Shown here: piece after piece, positions 18,574 through 26,585 of the stretch
How positions within the stretch are numbered: position 1 is the stretch's first letter
How the letters are laid out: each line of letters begins with the position of its first letter
Source of the DNA: Spirochaetaceae bacterium
GTDB lineage: Bacteria > Spirochaetota > Spirochaetia > B11-G9
Length of the DNA: 32,658 nt
Assembly (NCBI GenBank): GCA_030600745.1
Contig: JAUVLL010000003.1
Location: 1-32,658, forward strand
Reading direction: 5' to 3'
Position numbers and translations under genes: made by a program
The notes under the pieces: model-generated
The model's input: the letters and a program-made list of their open reading frames with translations, nothing else
Database searches by the model: none
Told to the model about the DNA's origin: nothing

Positions 18574-19805
18574 ACATTCGTTCTGGTCCTAAGCATCGGT
18601 CTCAAAGCATCCCTGAACAGGTGATAAACACTTCCTGAAACAGCTCCCCGGGATCCGGATACCACATCAAGTTCTACAGAAGAGTGAGCATATCCCGGAA
18701 TCCTCTCCATGAGTCCTTTTTTCAGATCCTGATAAATCAAATTGTCCTGTGCAAAAGGTCCCAATAGCAGAATCCTGTCAGGGTAAAAAACTTTATAAAG
18801 ATTAGCCAGACTCATGGTGACATATCCAAGGGCCTTCTTTATTACTTCCAGGTTTCCAATATCAATGTTTTGAATGAACCTGGTAAATTCCGGTTCATCC
18901 TCAGGTGCAGTAGGATAGACTTCCCTTATTTCAGGAAGTATGGCCCAAAGAGCAGCCTCTGTCTCCAGACATCCTATGGAACCGCAACTGCATCGTTTGG
19001 TTGAGTTATGATTAACCTGCCAGTGCCCCACTTCTCCAAACCTGCCAAGGCTCGATTTCAGGACTTTACCTTCCGAAGCAAAAGCAGAACCAATTCCATA
19101 CCCCCAGTGAAAAAGCAGAGTGCCGCCTTTTCTGAAGTTCTCATTATTAAAGAGTAAATATTCAAGTTCAGGGTCAAGGCTTCGGTTTAGAGATAATGGG
19201 ACATTGAATTCTGATATCAGTTCAGTAAAACTGATATTACTTAGCTTAGGCCAGCGGGCCGAAGAGGTCCATTTACCTTTTTCTCCATTTACTGTCCCGG
19301 GCAGGGATGTCCCAATTCCAATTAATTGTGATTTTTCAGGCAGTTTATTGACTAAAAATTTCAGTATTTCTTGTAATTCTTTAATTATTGCTATGTTATC
19401 TACTTCTTTTGGGATAAGAATTGATTGTGATTCAAGGATCTCTCCATTCAGATTTACAAGTGTACCTTTAATCTCCCTGGAAACCACATAAATTGATATT
19501 GCTGAAAAACGGCAGTAGTTAGGAGCAAGTTGTATTTCAGGCCGTCCTTTACTGTTTCGTTCTTTTGAATCTCCTTCAAGTACAAGCCTGTCCTCGATAA
19601 GTTCCTTAATAATTTTTGAAACTGTAATTGGTCTTAATCCAAGATTTTCAGCTATCATTTTCCGTGTATTGCTATTTGAAACACAGAGCTTGTGAAAGAC
19701 TAAGGCCTTCTCCTTATCTTTAATGCGATAATTACTATTTTCGTGAATTGTATCAATACTAAAGAGCATTTCTGTTTTTACTCCTTGACAAATAATCATC
19801 CACAT
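18570..19805 (-). CDS. ROK-family transcriptional regulator/sugar-binding protein with N-terminal HTH
   Basis: NTRKMIAENLGLRPITVSKIIKELIEDRLVLEG winged HTH; GIGTSLPGTVNGEKG; WGYGIGSAF; zinc motif CSCGSIGCLET. Possible start at 19769 (MLFSIDTI). Confidence 0.9.
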   Translation of the reverse strand: MWMIICQGVKTEMLFSIDTIHENSNYRIKDKEKALVFHKLCVSNSNTRKMIAENLGLRPITVSKIIKELIEDRLVLEGDSKERNSKGRPEIQLAPNYCRFSAISIYVVSREIKGTLVNLNGEILESQSILIPKEVDNIAIIKELQEILKFLVNKLPEKSQLIGIGTSLPGTVNGEKGKWTSSARWPKLSNISFTELISEFNVPLSLNRSLDPELEYLLFNNENFRKGGTLLFHWGYGIGSAFASEGKVLKSSLGRFGEVGHWQVNHNSTKRCSCGSIGCLETEAALWAILPEIREVYPTAPEDEPEFTRFIQNIDIGNLEVIKKALGYVTMSLANLYKVFYPDRILLLGPFAQDNLIYQDLKKGLMERIPGYAHSSVELDVVSGSRGAVSGSVYHLFRDALRPMLRTRTNV

Positions 19806-19866
19806 AATAACATATTACGATAATATATGTAAAGAGATTAATTCACTATAATAGGAGGCATAGATT

Positions 19867-21111
19867 ATGGCTAAAAAAATCGATATAACCATAGTTGGTG
19901 GAGGTATGATCACTAACGATTTACTGCTCCCGTCAATCTATCACCTGCAGAGAACAAGGATTGTCGGGGAGATAAATATCTGTGCATTAAACAATCCTCC
20001 TCTTAAAGCACTAAAAGGAAATGCAGTAATAAAGGAAGCATTTCCGGAACAGGATTTTACACCTTATCCCTCTCTGGAGGAGAATCAGGACAAGAATTCC
20101 CCCGAACTTTATAAAGAAGTTCTATCGAAGATGAAACCAAGGCAGGCTGTAGTTGTGGCAATGCCCGACCAGCTCCATTATCAGGTTGTTATGGAAGCAT
20201 TAAATGCCAATCAGCATATTCTTTCAGTAAAACCTCTGGTTTTAAGCTATAATCAGGCCGAAGAGATAAAGGACTTTGCATTTTCCAAAGGCCTCTTTGT
20301 AGGAGTTGAGTACCATAAGCGATTTGACCGAAGATCTCTTGAAGCAAGAAAGCGCTACCAGGACGGGAATTTTGGTGAGTTTAAAATGGGGGAGGCAAAA
20401 TTAATAGAACCCTGGCTTTACAGACACTCCAATTTTCAAAACTGGTTTACCACAGATAAAACAGATCCTTTTACCTATATTGGCTGTCACTATGTGGATC
20501 TTGTATATTTTATAACAGGTCTTAAACCTGTGGAACTAACTGTTGCAGGAATTAAAGACAAATTTCCCAATGGGAAAACCGGCTATATGTGGGCACAGGG
20601 AAGAGTTCGTTTTGAAAACGATGCATTGTTAACTGTCACAACCGGCCTTGGATATCCGGATGACGGCGCTGGAAGCAACGATCAGGGGATAGTTATGTAC
20701 TGTGAAGGAGAAGATTGCGGCAGCATGATTAAACACAACGATCAATTTCGGGGTGTTTCCCACAGCTATGTGGATAACATTGGAGTTGCCGGCAGTAAGT
20801 TTAACTTTATAAACCCTGATTTTTTCAGGTTGATACCATGGGAAGGTGAAGGGGCCAAACCTGTGGGTTATGGATACGATTCTGTTGCTGCGAATATAAC
20901 ATCAATGGCGGCTATTGAGAATTCTGATAATGCTGAGGATATCCAAGTACGTCAGGAACAAATTAGGGAAATAGATGCTAAAGGAATTATCGCAACGCCT
21001 GCAAATAGTTTTATTAACGAACTGGTAGTTGAAGCTACAAGAGAATCTATAGAGAATGATGGCAAATCAGTAAAGATTATTTACGGAGATCATCCGCATA
21101 TAAAAAGATAA
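19867..21111 (+). CDS. Gfo/Idh/MocA family oxidoreductase, second copy (divergent, about 414 aa)
   Basis: IDITIVGGGMITNDLLLPSIY, VVVAMPDQLHYQVVMEALNANQHILSVKPL, GVEYHKRFD, TYIGCHYVDLVYFITG; SD AGGAGG. Confidence 0.85.
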   Translation: MAKKIDITIVGGGMITNDLLLPSIYHLQRTRIVGEINICALNNPPLKALKGNAVIKEAFPEQDFTPYPSLEENQDKNSPELYKEVLSKMKPRQAVVVAMPDQLHYQVVMEALNANQHILSVKPLVLSYNQAEEIKDFAFSKGLFVGVEYHKRFDRRSLEARKRYQDGNFGEFKMGEAKLIEPWLYRHSNFQNWFTTDKTDPFTYIGCHYVDLVYFITGLKPVELTVAGIKDKFPNGKTGYMWAQGRVRFENDALLTVTTGLGYPDDGAGSNDQGIVMYCEGEDCGSMIKHNDQFRGVSHSYVDNIGVAGSKFNFINPDFFRLIPWEGEGAKPVGYGYDSVAANITSMAAIENSDNAEDIQVRQEQIREIDAKGIIATPANSFINELVVEATRESIENDGKSVKIIYGDHPHIKR

Positions 21112-21144
21112 AATGGGCGACATATAATGTCGGGGACCCATTTT
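21110..21144 (+). terminator. Long bulged hairpin between oxidoreductase and aminotransferase genes (terminator, attenuator or processing element)
   Basis: AAAATGGG-CGACAT-ATA-ATGTCG-GGGA-CCCATTTT: 6-bp inner and 8-bp outer perfect stems with a 4-nt one-sided bulge. Confidence 0.55.
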
Positions 21145-21198
21145 AGTCGCAAGAAAGATAATAGAAGTCCCATTAATTGAGTAAACAAGGAGCAGAAA

Positions 21199-22572
21199 AT
21201 GGCACAGTACAATCTTACACCGGTAGATGTTCAGGCAGTAGAAACAAAATACAGAATAATAAAAACAAAACTTCCGGTACCGGAATCTTTGGAAATATTT
21301 CGAAGTCTTGCAGAATCGGAACCAAGAAGCATGATGGGGCAGCCACCAATTATCTGGGACAGGGCAGAAGGGTTTCAGGTAGAGGATAGATGGGGAAACA
21401 GATGGATTGACTGGTCCGCAGGAGTGTTAATTGCAAACTCAGGACACGGAAGAGTCGAGGTTAGGGATGCCCTTAAAAAGATAATTGATAAACCCCTTCT
21501 GTCCTCCTATGTATTTGTTCATGAAAAAAGAGCAGAGCTAACAGAAATGCTTCAGGCTCTTACCCCAAAGCCGGAGGATTATTCTGTATTTCTTTTAAGC
21601 ACAGGAAGTGAAGCTGTTGAAAATGCAATTAAGCTTGCAAGAACATATGCCATTGAAAAACATGGTAAGGAGAAACGCTATATTATCTCATTTGAAAATG
21701 CCTTCCATGGAAGAACTCTTGGATCCCAGCTGGCAGGGGGAATGGATAAACTTAAAACATGGATTGTTGGAGAAGGGGAAACTTTTATCCAGGTTCCTTT
21801 TCCCGATGGTTATAAAAATGAAGACACAGGGTTTGAGTTGTTTTTAAAGAGTATTGAGGATCAGGGAGTAACAGGAGATCAAATAGCAGGCGTTATTACC
21901 GAATCCTATCAAGGTGTCGGTCCTGATTTTTTACCTGTAGAGTATGCACAGAAACTGCAGGATTTCTGTCTTAAGTACGATATCATCTCAATCTACGATG
22001 AGGTTCAGGCAGGATTCGGACGATCGGGAAAGATGTTTACATATGAACATTACGGTGTGGAGCCTGATTTAATTGTCTGTGGTAAAGGAATAACTTCATC
22101 GCTGCCTCTGTCTGCAGTGATTGGCAAAAAGAAAGTACTGGATCTCTATACACCAGGATCGATGACATCAACTCATTCAGGAAGTCCCTTACCTGTTACT
22201 GCAGCTGTTGAGAATTTAAAACTAATTAAGAAAGAAAATCTTGTAGAGAACAGCAGAATACTTGGTGAAGTTCTAATGGCGGGTTTGCAGGAGATAGTAA
22301 ATAAATATCCGGACAGACTTGGATGCCTCCATGGAAAAGGTCTGGTTGCAGGAATACAGGTTGTAGAATCAGGTACAAAGACTCCCGATCCGGAAACTGC
22401 AAAAAACATAAATGAAAAATGTTTTCATAAAGGTCTGTTGATGTTTGCACCTGTAGGAATTGCTGGAGAGTGTATAAAAATTTCACCTCCTTTAATGATA
22501 GCTGAAGATGCTCTTATAGAAGGGTTGGAAGTTCTTAATGAAGCCTGTGATGAAATATTGGGAGTAAACTAA
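21199..22572 (+). CDS. PLP-dependent class III aminotransferase (GabT/ArgD superfamily)
   Basis: STGSEAVENAIKLARTYA, FENAFHGRTLGSQLAGG, IYDEVQAGFGRSGKMFTYEHYGVEPDLIVCGKGI; SD AAGGAG. Confidence 0.93.
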   Translation: MAQYNLTPVDVQAVETKYRIIKTKLPVPESLEIFRSLAESEPRSMMGQPPIIWDRAEGFQVEDRWGNRWIDWSAGVLIANSGHGRVEVRDALKKIIDKPLLSSYVFVHEKRAELTEMLQALTPKPEDYSVFLLSTGSEAVENAIKLARTYAIEKHGKEKRYIISFENAFHGRTLGSQLAGGMDKLKTWIVGEGETFIQVPFPDGYKNEDTGFELFLKSIEDQGVTGDQIAGVITESYQGVGPDFLPVEYAQKLQDFCLKYDIISIYDEVQAGFGRSGKMFTYEHYGVEPDLIVCGKGITSSLPLSAVIGKKKVLDLYTPGSMTSTHSGSPLPVTAAVENLKLIKKENLVENSRILGEVLMAGLQEIVNKYPDRLGCLHGKGLVAGIQVVESGTKTPDPETAKNINEKCFHKGLLMFAPVGIAGECIKISPPLMIAEDALIEGLEVLNEACDEILGVN

Positions 22573-22579
22573 ATATGTC

Positions 22580-23395
22580 TTAGATTGGCATTTCTTTTAA
22601 AAATGCTGAAGTCTCTGAAAGAACCTGTTCCGGATTTTCCGGAACAGTAAAAATCTCGAGGGATATCCATCCATTATATTTAAGATCTTTCAATACTGAA
22701 AAAGATTTCCTGTATTCCTCTGCATCTTCCGGATTGGGATGTCCCCCGGAGGGAGTATTTAAGTGAACATGTTTGATTATATTTATATTCTTTTTTATAA
22801 GCTCAGGCCAGCTGTCTGTCTCGTCTCCACAGTTATGAAAATCAAACATACCGGAAATACTACTTCTGTTTACCCGGTTTATCAGCTCAGTAGATTCTTT
22901 CAATGTATTAATAACATTGGTATCTGTAGAAGCCAGGGCTTCGATGCATACAGTGGAATTACAGTCAGCGGCAGTATCAGCTATCCCTGCCAGACCCTCC
23001 TCCATATATTTCCGGGCTTCTGTCACACTTATTTCTGAGGCTATTCTCTGTTTTGGAGATCCTAAAGTAAGATATCCCCCTCCAAGCTCTCCTGAGAGGT
23101 GTAGCAGTCTTTTCAAATGGTCCCAGGACCATTCCCTTTTCTTTTTATCCGGGGAAGTTATATGCAAATTTTCCGGTTTAACAAACAGCCAGTGAAGACC
23201 TGCAAAAACAAGTCCGCTGTTACTCAGGGTGTTCTTAATCATAGTAATTGTATCTGCTGGAATTGAAGTCACATCCCCAAAGAGTGTGAAGGGGGCAATC
23301 TCTATTCCATTAAACCTATGAGCTACAAGTAAATCACAGCTTTTCTGGAATTCCATGTTTCCAAATAATTCATTACAGATAGCGGTTTTAATCAT
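22580..23395 (-). CDS. Sugar phosphate isomerase/epimerase family (xylose isomerase-like TIM barrel)
   Basis: MIKTAICNELFGNMEFQKSCDLLVAHRFNGIEIAPF..., GGGYLTLGSPKQR, FDFHNCGDE, HVHLNTPSGGHP, GWISLEIF. ORF extends to 23446 but ATG 23395 has SD AGAGGTG and the family-like start. Confidence 0.86.
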   Translation of the reverse strand: MIKTAICNELFGNMEFQKSCDLLVAHRFNGIEIAPFTLFGDVTSIPADTITMIKNTLSNSGLVFAGLHWLFVKPENLHITSPDKKKREWSWDHLKRLLHLSGELGGGYLTLGSPKQRIASEISVTEARKYMEEGLAGIADTAADCNSTVCIEALASTDTNVINTLKESTELINRVNRSSISGMFDFHNCGDETDSWPELIKKNINIIKHVHLNTPSGGHPNPEDAEEYRKSFSVLKDLKYNGWISLEIFTVPENPEQVLSETSAFLKEMPI

Positions 23396-23523
23396 ACTGG
23401 CAACACCTCTTAACTGCATTCTACCATGTTTATTACCCAACACCAATATTTGATTCTATAATTATATGAATAGATAATAGAAATAGCTTATAATGATTAT
23501 GACAGATATCAGGAGAGGTATTC

Positions 23524-24681
23524 ATGGAAGATATTAAAGGATGTTCAGTTTTTTCCGGAAAAAATATTAGAATCAGCTTTGATAGAGGTGTAATTACTGC
23601 AGTTACAAAGTTGGATAGTTCCAATCGTCTGCCCTACATATCACCTGGATTCATAGATACCCAGGTTAATGGTTACGCTGGTCTGGACTATAGCGCTCGA
23701 AACCTTGAACAGGATGATGTTGTAAAGATAGTACATATGTTAGCTGCCTTTGGGACCAGCAGTCATTTTCCTACTATTGTTACAAATTCACAGAAACTTA
23801 TTGTAAAAAATCTCAAAACAATAGACCAGGTAATTAGAAACAATCCGGAAATTTCTACTTCCATCCCTGGTATACATATTGAGGGTCCCTATATCTCTTC
23901 AGAAGACGGCCCCCGGGGGGCGCATAATATCCGGTTTATAAGAGATCCGGACTACCATGAGTTTTTAGAATGGCAGAAAGCTTCCGGGAACAGGATCAGG
24001 CAGGTTACTCTGGCCCCCGAATTACCAGGTGCTATGGATTTTATAAAAAGAGTCTCTCTTGATGGTGTCGTGGTTTCTATTGGCCACACAGCAGCCGAGC
24101 CGGAGGTAATAAAGGAGGCAGTAAAGGCAGGGGCTTCCATGTCTACCCATCTGGGAAATGGAAGCCATGGAATGATACCCCGGCTAAAGAACTACATATG
24201 GGAACAAATGGCCTCTGATAATCTATCTGCCAGCATTATTACTGATGGATTTCATCTTCCCCCTGCTGTTGTTAAGGTCATACTACGAGCCAAGATGCTG
24301 AAAAATTTGGTTCTGGTAAGTGACATAGCAGTGCTGGGAGGTATGAAACCCGGTATACGTAAATGGGGTGATATTGAAGTAGAGGTATTCAAAGATGGTC
24401 ATCTTGGTCTTGCCGGAACTGAATATCTGGCAGGCTCCGGGCATCTTCTAAATCATTCACTGTCATGGCTTATGAATGAACTTAAGCTAAGTCCGGCTGA
24501 TGCAGTAAGATTATGTACGGTTAACCCCCGGAGGAAGTTTTTTCCGGATGAATATATTCCGGAACTGAAGCATGGTGATCCGGCAGATCTTACTATGTTT
24601 GACTGGAAAAAAGGAGATCCTTTACTTACAATACTGGAAACCTGGCGCTGCGGCAAAAAGGTGTACTCTAAACCTCATTGA
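23524..24681 (+). CDS. N-acetylglucosamine-6-phosphate deacetylase-like amidohydrolase (NagA family, variant motifs)
   Basis: YISPGFIDTQVNGYAGLDYS, GIHIEGPYISSEDGPRGAHN, VSIGHTAAE, STHLGNGSHGMIPR, ITDGFHLPP, LVSDIAVLGG; SD AGGAGAGG. Confidence 0.86.
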   Translation: MEDIKGCSVFSGKNIRISFDRGVITAVTKLDSSNRLPYISPGFIDTQVNGYAGLDYSARNLEQDDVVKIVHMLAAFGTSSHFPTIVTNSQKLIVKNLKTIDQVIRNNPEISTSIPGIHIEGPYISSEDGPRGAHNIRFIRDPDYHEFLEWQKASGNRIRQVTLAPELPGAMDFIKRVSLDGVVVSIGHTAAEPEVIKEAVKAGASMSTHLGNGSHGMIPRLKNYIWEQMASDNLSASIITDGFHLPPAVVKVILRAKMLKNLVLVSDIAVLGGMKPGIRKWGDIEVEVFKDGHLGLAGTEYLAGSGHLLNHSLSWLMNELKLSPADAVRLCTVNPRRKFFPDEYIPELKHGDPADLTMFDWKKGDPLLTILETWRCGKKVYSKPH

Positions 24682-25627
24682 CCGGATATACAGGTTTCCC
24701 GCCCTTCAGCACTGCCGCAATATTCAGCGCTGCTTTTGTCTTAAGTTCCTCTTTGGATTCTTCGCTGTACCAGCCTGTATGATCAGACAGAATTACATTA
24801 TCAAGTTTACGCAACGGACTCTCCATGGAGAGTGGTTCGTTTTCAAAAACGTCCAGCCCTGCACCATTGATTACTCCAATTTCCAGTGCCTCTGCTACAT
24901 CAGCCTCATTCAACACGGCCCCTCTGGAGGTGTTTATCAGGATTGCACCATTTTTCATTAATGCAAGCTGTTCTTTCCCTATCATTCCCCGGGTAGAATC
25001 AGCCAAAGGAACATGGACAGATATAAAATCAGAATCAGCCAGAACTGAGGAGAGATCTGCAGGAATACCGCCTTTTCCTTTAATATTTTTTTCATCAACA
25101 AAGGGATCGTAAACCAGTACTTTGGAGAATCCTAATCCCATAGTTTTCTCATGAAACCTTCTGGCTATAGCCCCGTAGCCTATAAGGCCTAAAACTCCAT
25201 CTTTTATCCTGTGACATGGCTGATCATCATGAAGGTTCCATTTCCCCTTGCGGATCATTCTGTCTTTATACGCAACCTTTCTTACACAACCCATCAGCAG
25301 GGCAAGGGCCTGATCAGATACATCTTCAATAGAATAATCCGGTACCCGTGCTACCCATATCCCTTTTTTTGTCGCAGCATCAACATCTACGTTGTCATAA
25401 CCAACTCCATACCTGGACATCACCTTGCATTTATCAAGTTCGGATATCAGATCCGCAGTCATTGGATGGAGATTAACTAAAAGGGCATCAGCTTCCCTGA
25501 TTATTCTGTCAAACTCTGTCTTGTTGTCCGGATTTAGTATAATAAGCTCTGCATCTATTTTTTCCAGAACATTTATTTCTTCTGTGTAATTTCCATATCT
25601 GTCATCGGTAACTGCAACTTTGAACAT
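24668..25627 (-). CDS. D-2-hydroxyacid dehydrogenase (C-terminal-binding-protein-like), paralog 2
   Basis: Extensive collinear similarity to 11543..12508 (RYGVGYDNVDVDAATKKGIWVARVPDYSIEDVSDQALALLMGCVRKVAYKDRMIRKGKWNLH); SD AAAGGAGG. Confidence 0.92.
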   Translation of the reverse strand: MFKVAVTDDRYGNYTEEINVLEKIDAELIILNPDNKTEFDRIIREADALLVNLHPMTADLISELDKCKVMSRYGVGYDNVDVDAATKKGIWVARVPDYSIEDVSDQALALLMGCVRKVAYKDRMIRKGKWNLHDDQPCHRIKDGVLGLIGYGAIARRFHEKTMGLGFSKVLVYDPFVDEKNIKGKGGIPADLSSVLADSDFISVHVPLADSTRGMIGKEQLALMKNGAILINTSRGAVLNEADVAEALEIGVINGAGLDVFENEPLSMESPLRKLDNVILSDHTGWYSEESKEELKTKAALNIAAVLKGGKPVYPVNEV

Positions 25628-25680
25628 TGGTTTCCTCCTTTAAGAATTATACAGGATATTTCTATTATCTGCCAGAATAA

Positions 25681-25861
25681 TATTCTGATCATACTCCGGG
25701 CGTTACCCCTTTCATAAGGGGTCATGCTTTTCGGGGGTTCCGTATTTTATAGGGGCGAATATGGAATTCGCCCCTACAAAACACCGCCTGCGGCGCCCCT
25801 ACAATCATTAACGTATTGGCTAAGAAAGTTATTCAGCTGATCTATTAGTATTCTGATCATA
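25681..25861. repeat. Intergenic hairpin-rich element bounded by 13-bp direct repeats (REP/MITE-like)
   Basis: TATTCTGATCATA at 25681..25693 and 25849..25861. Inside: ACCCCTT-TCAT-AAGGGGT (25705..25722), AGGGGCGAAT-ATGGA-ATTCGCCCCT (25751..25775) and CGCC-TGC-GGCG. Confidence 0.6.
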
Positions 25862-25868
25862 ACACATT

Positions 25869-26585
25869 CTATACTATCCTCACTTCAATATTTTCATTCA
25901 GATAATCCCGCCACTTTTTCCAGTCAGGATATACTCTGGAAAGTAGAGCATAAAACCTTGAGCTATGATTATGCTCTTTTGTATGGCACAGTTCATGGAA
26001 GATAACATAATCAATGCATACTTTAGGTGCAGAAACAAGTTTTGGATTCAAAAAAATCTTTCCCTCCCTTGTACAACTTCCCCAGCGCTTCGCCATTATC
26101 TTTACCTGCCAGACAGGTTCCTTTTTAATGCCTATTACTGCAGAAACTTTTATACATTCCATAAATCGCTCTTTAAATATCTGCAGGCTCCTCTCTCGAA
26201 ACCAATTTAGAAGAAGCTTCTCCCTTTGTTCAATGGAATGAGATTCTGGTGCAGAAAGATGAAATCTTCCATTTTTCAGCTTAACATAAGGCTTTCCTGC
26301 AAGAACCTTAAGCCTGTACTGCTTACCCAGATATCGGAATGTCTCACCTGTTTGATATTTCGGCTTTGGCTGAGACGGCTGTAATCGTGAAAACTCCAGT
26401 CGTTTCTTATATATCCATGGAGCACGCTTCTTGACTTTCTGCAGAACTTCATTAAGATCCACATACTCCGGAGCTACAACTTCTATATGCTGATCCGGAT
26501 AAACATGGATTGCAAGTGTTTTTCTATTTCTTCTATCAAGACTGAATTCAATATCTGTTGTACCGTATTGTATTTTATAATTCAC
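25869..26585 (-). CDS. YgjP-like/M48-type metallopeptidase (DUF45 family)
   Basis: VIFHELCHTKEHNHSSRFYALLSRVYPDWKKWRDYL (HExxH), KRWGSCTREGKIFLNPKLV. ORF opens at ATG 26627; GTG 26585 (V-NYKIQYGTTDIEFSLDRRNRKTLAIHV) gives the family-like N-terminus and an 11-nt overlap with hsdR. Confidence 0.87.
   Translation of the reverse strand: MNYKIQYGTTDIEFSLDRRNRKTLAIHVYPDQHIEVVAPEYVDLNEVLQKVKKRAPWIYKKRLEFSRLQPSQPKPKYQTGETFRYLGKQYRLKVLAGKPYVKLKNGRFHLSAPESHSIEQREKLLLNWFRERSLQIFKERFMECIKVSAVIGIKKEPVWQVKIMAKRWGSCTREGKIFLNPKLVSAPKVCIDYVIFHELCHTKEHNHSSRFYALLSRVYPDWKKWRDYLNENIEVRIV

Noticed and set aside
19810-19830. Possible ROK operator ACATATTACGATAATATATGT in the divergent ROK/oxidoreductase promoter
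   Set aside because: Only 6-bp outer arms match and the region is very AT-rich; too weak to claim.
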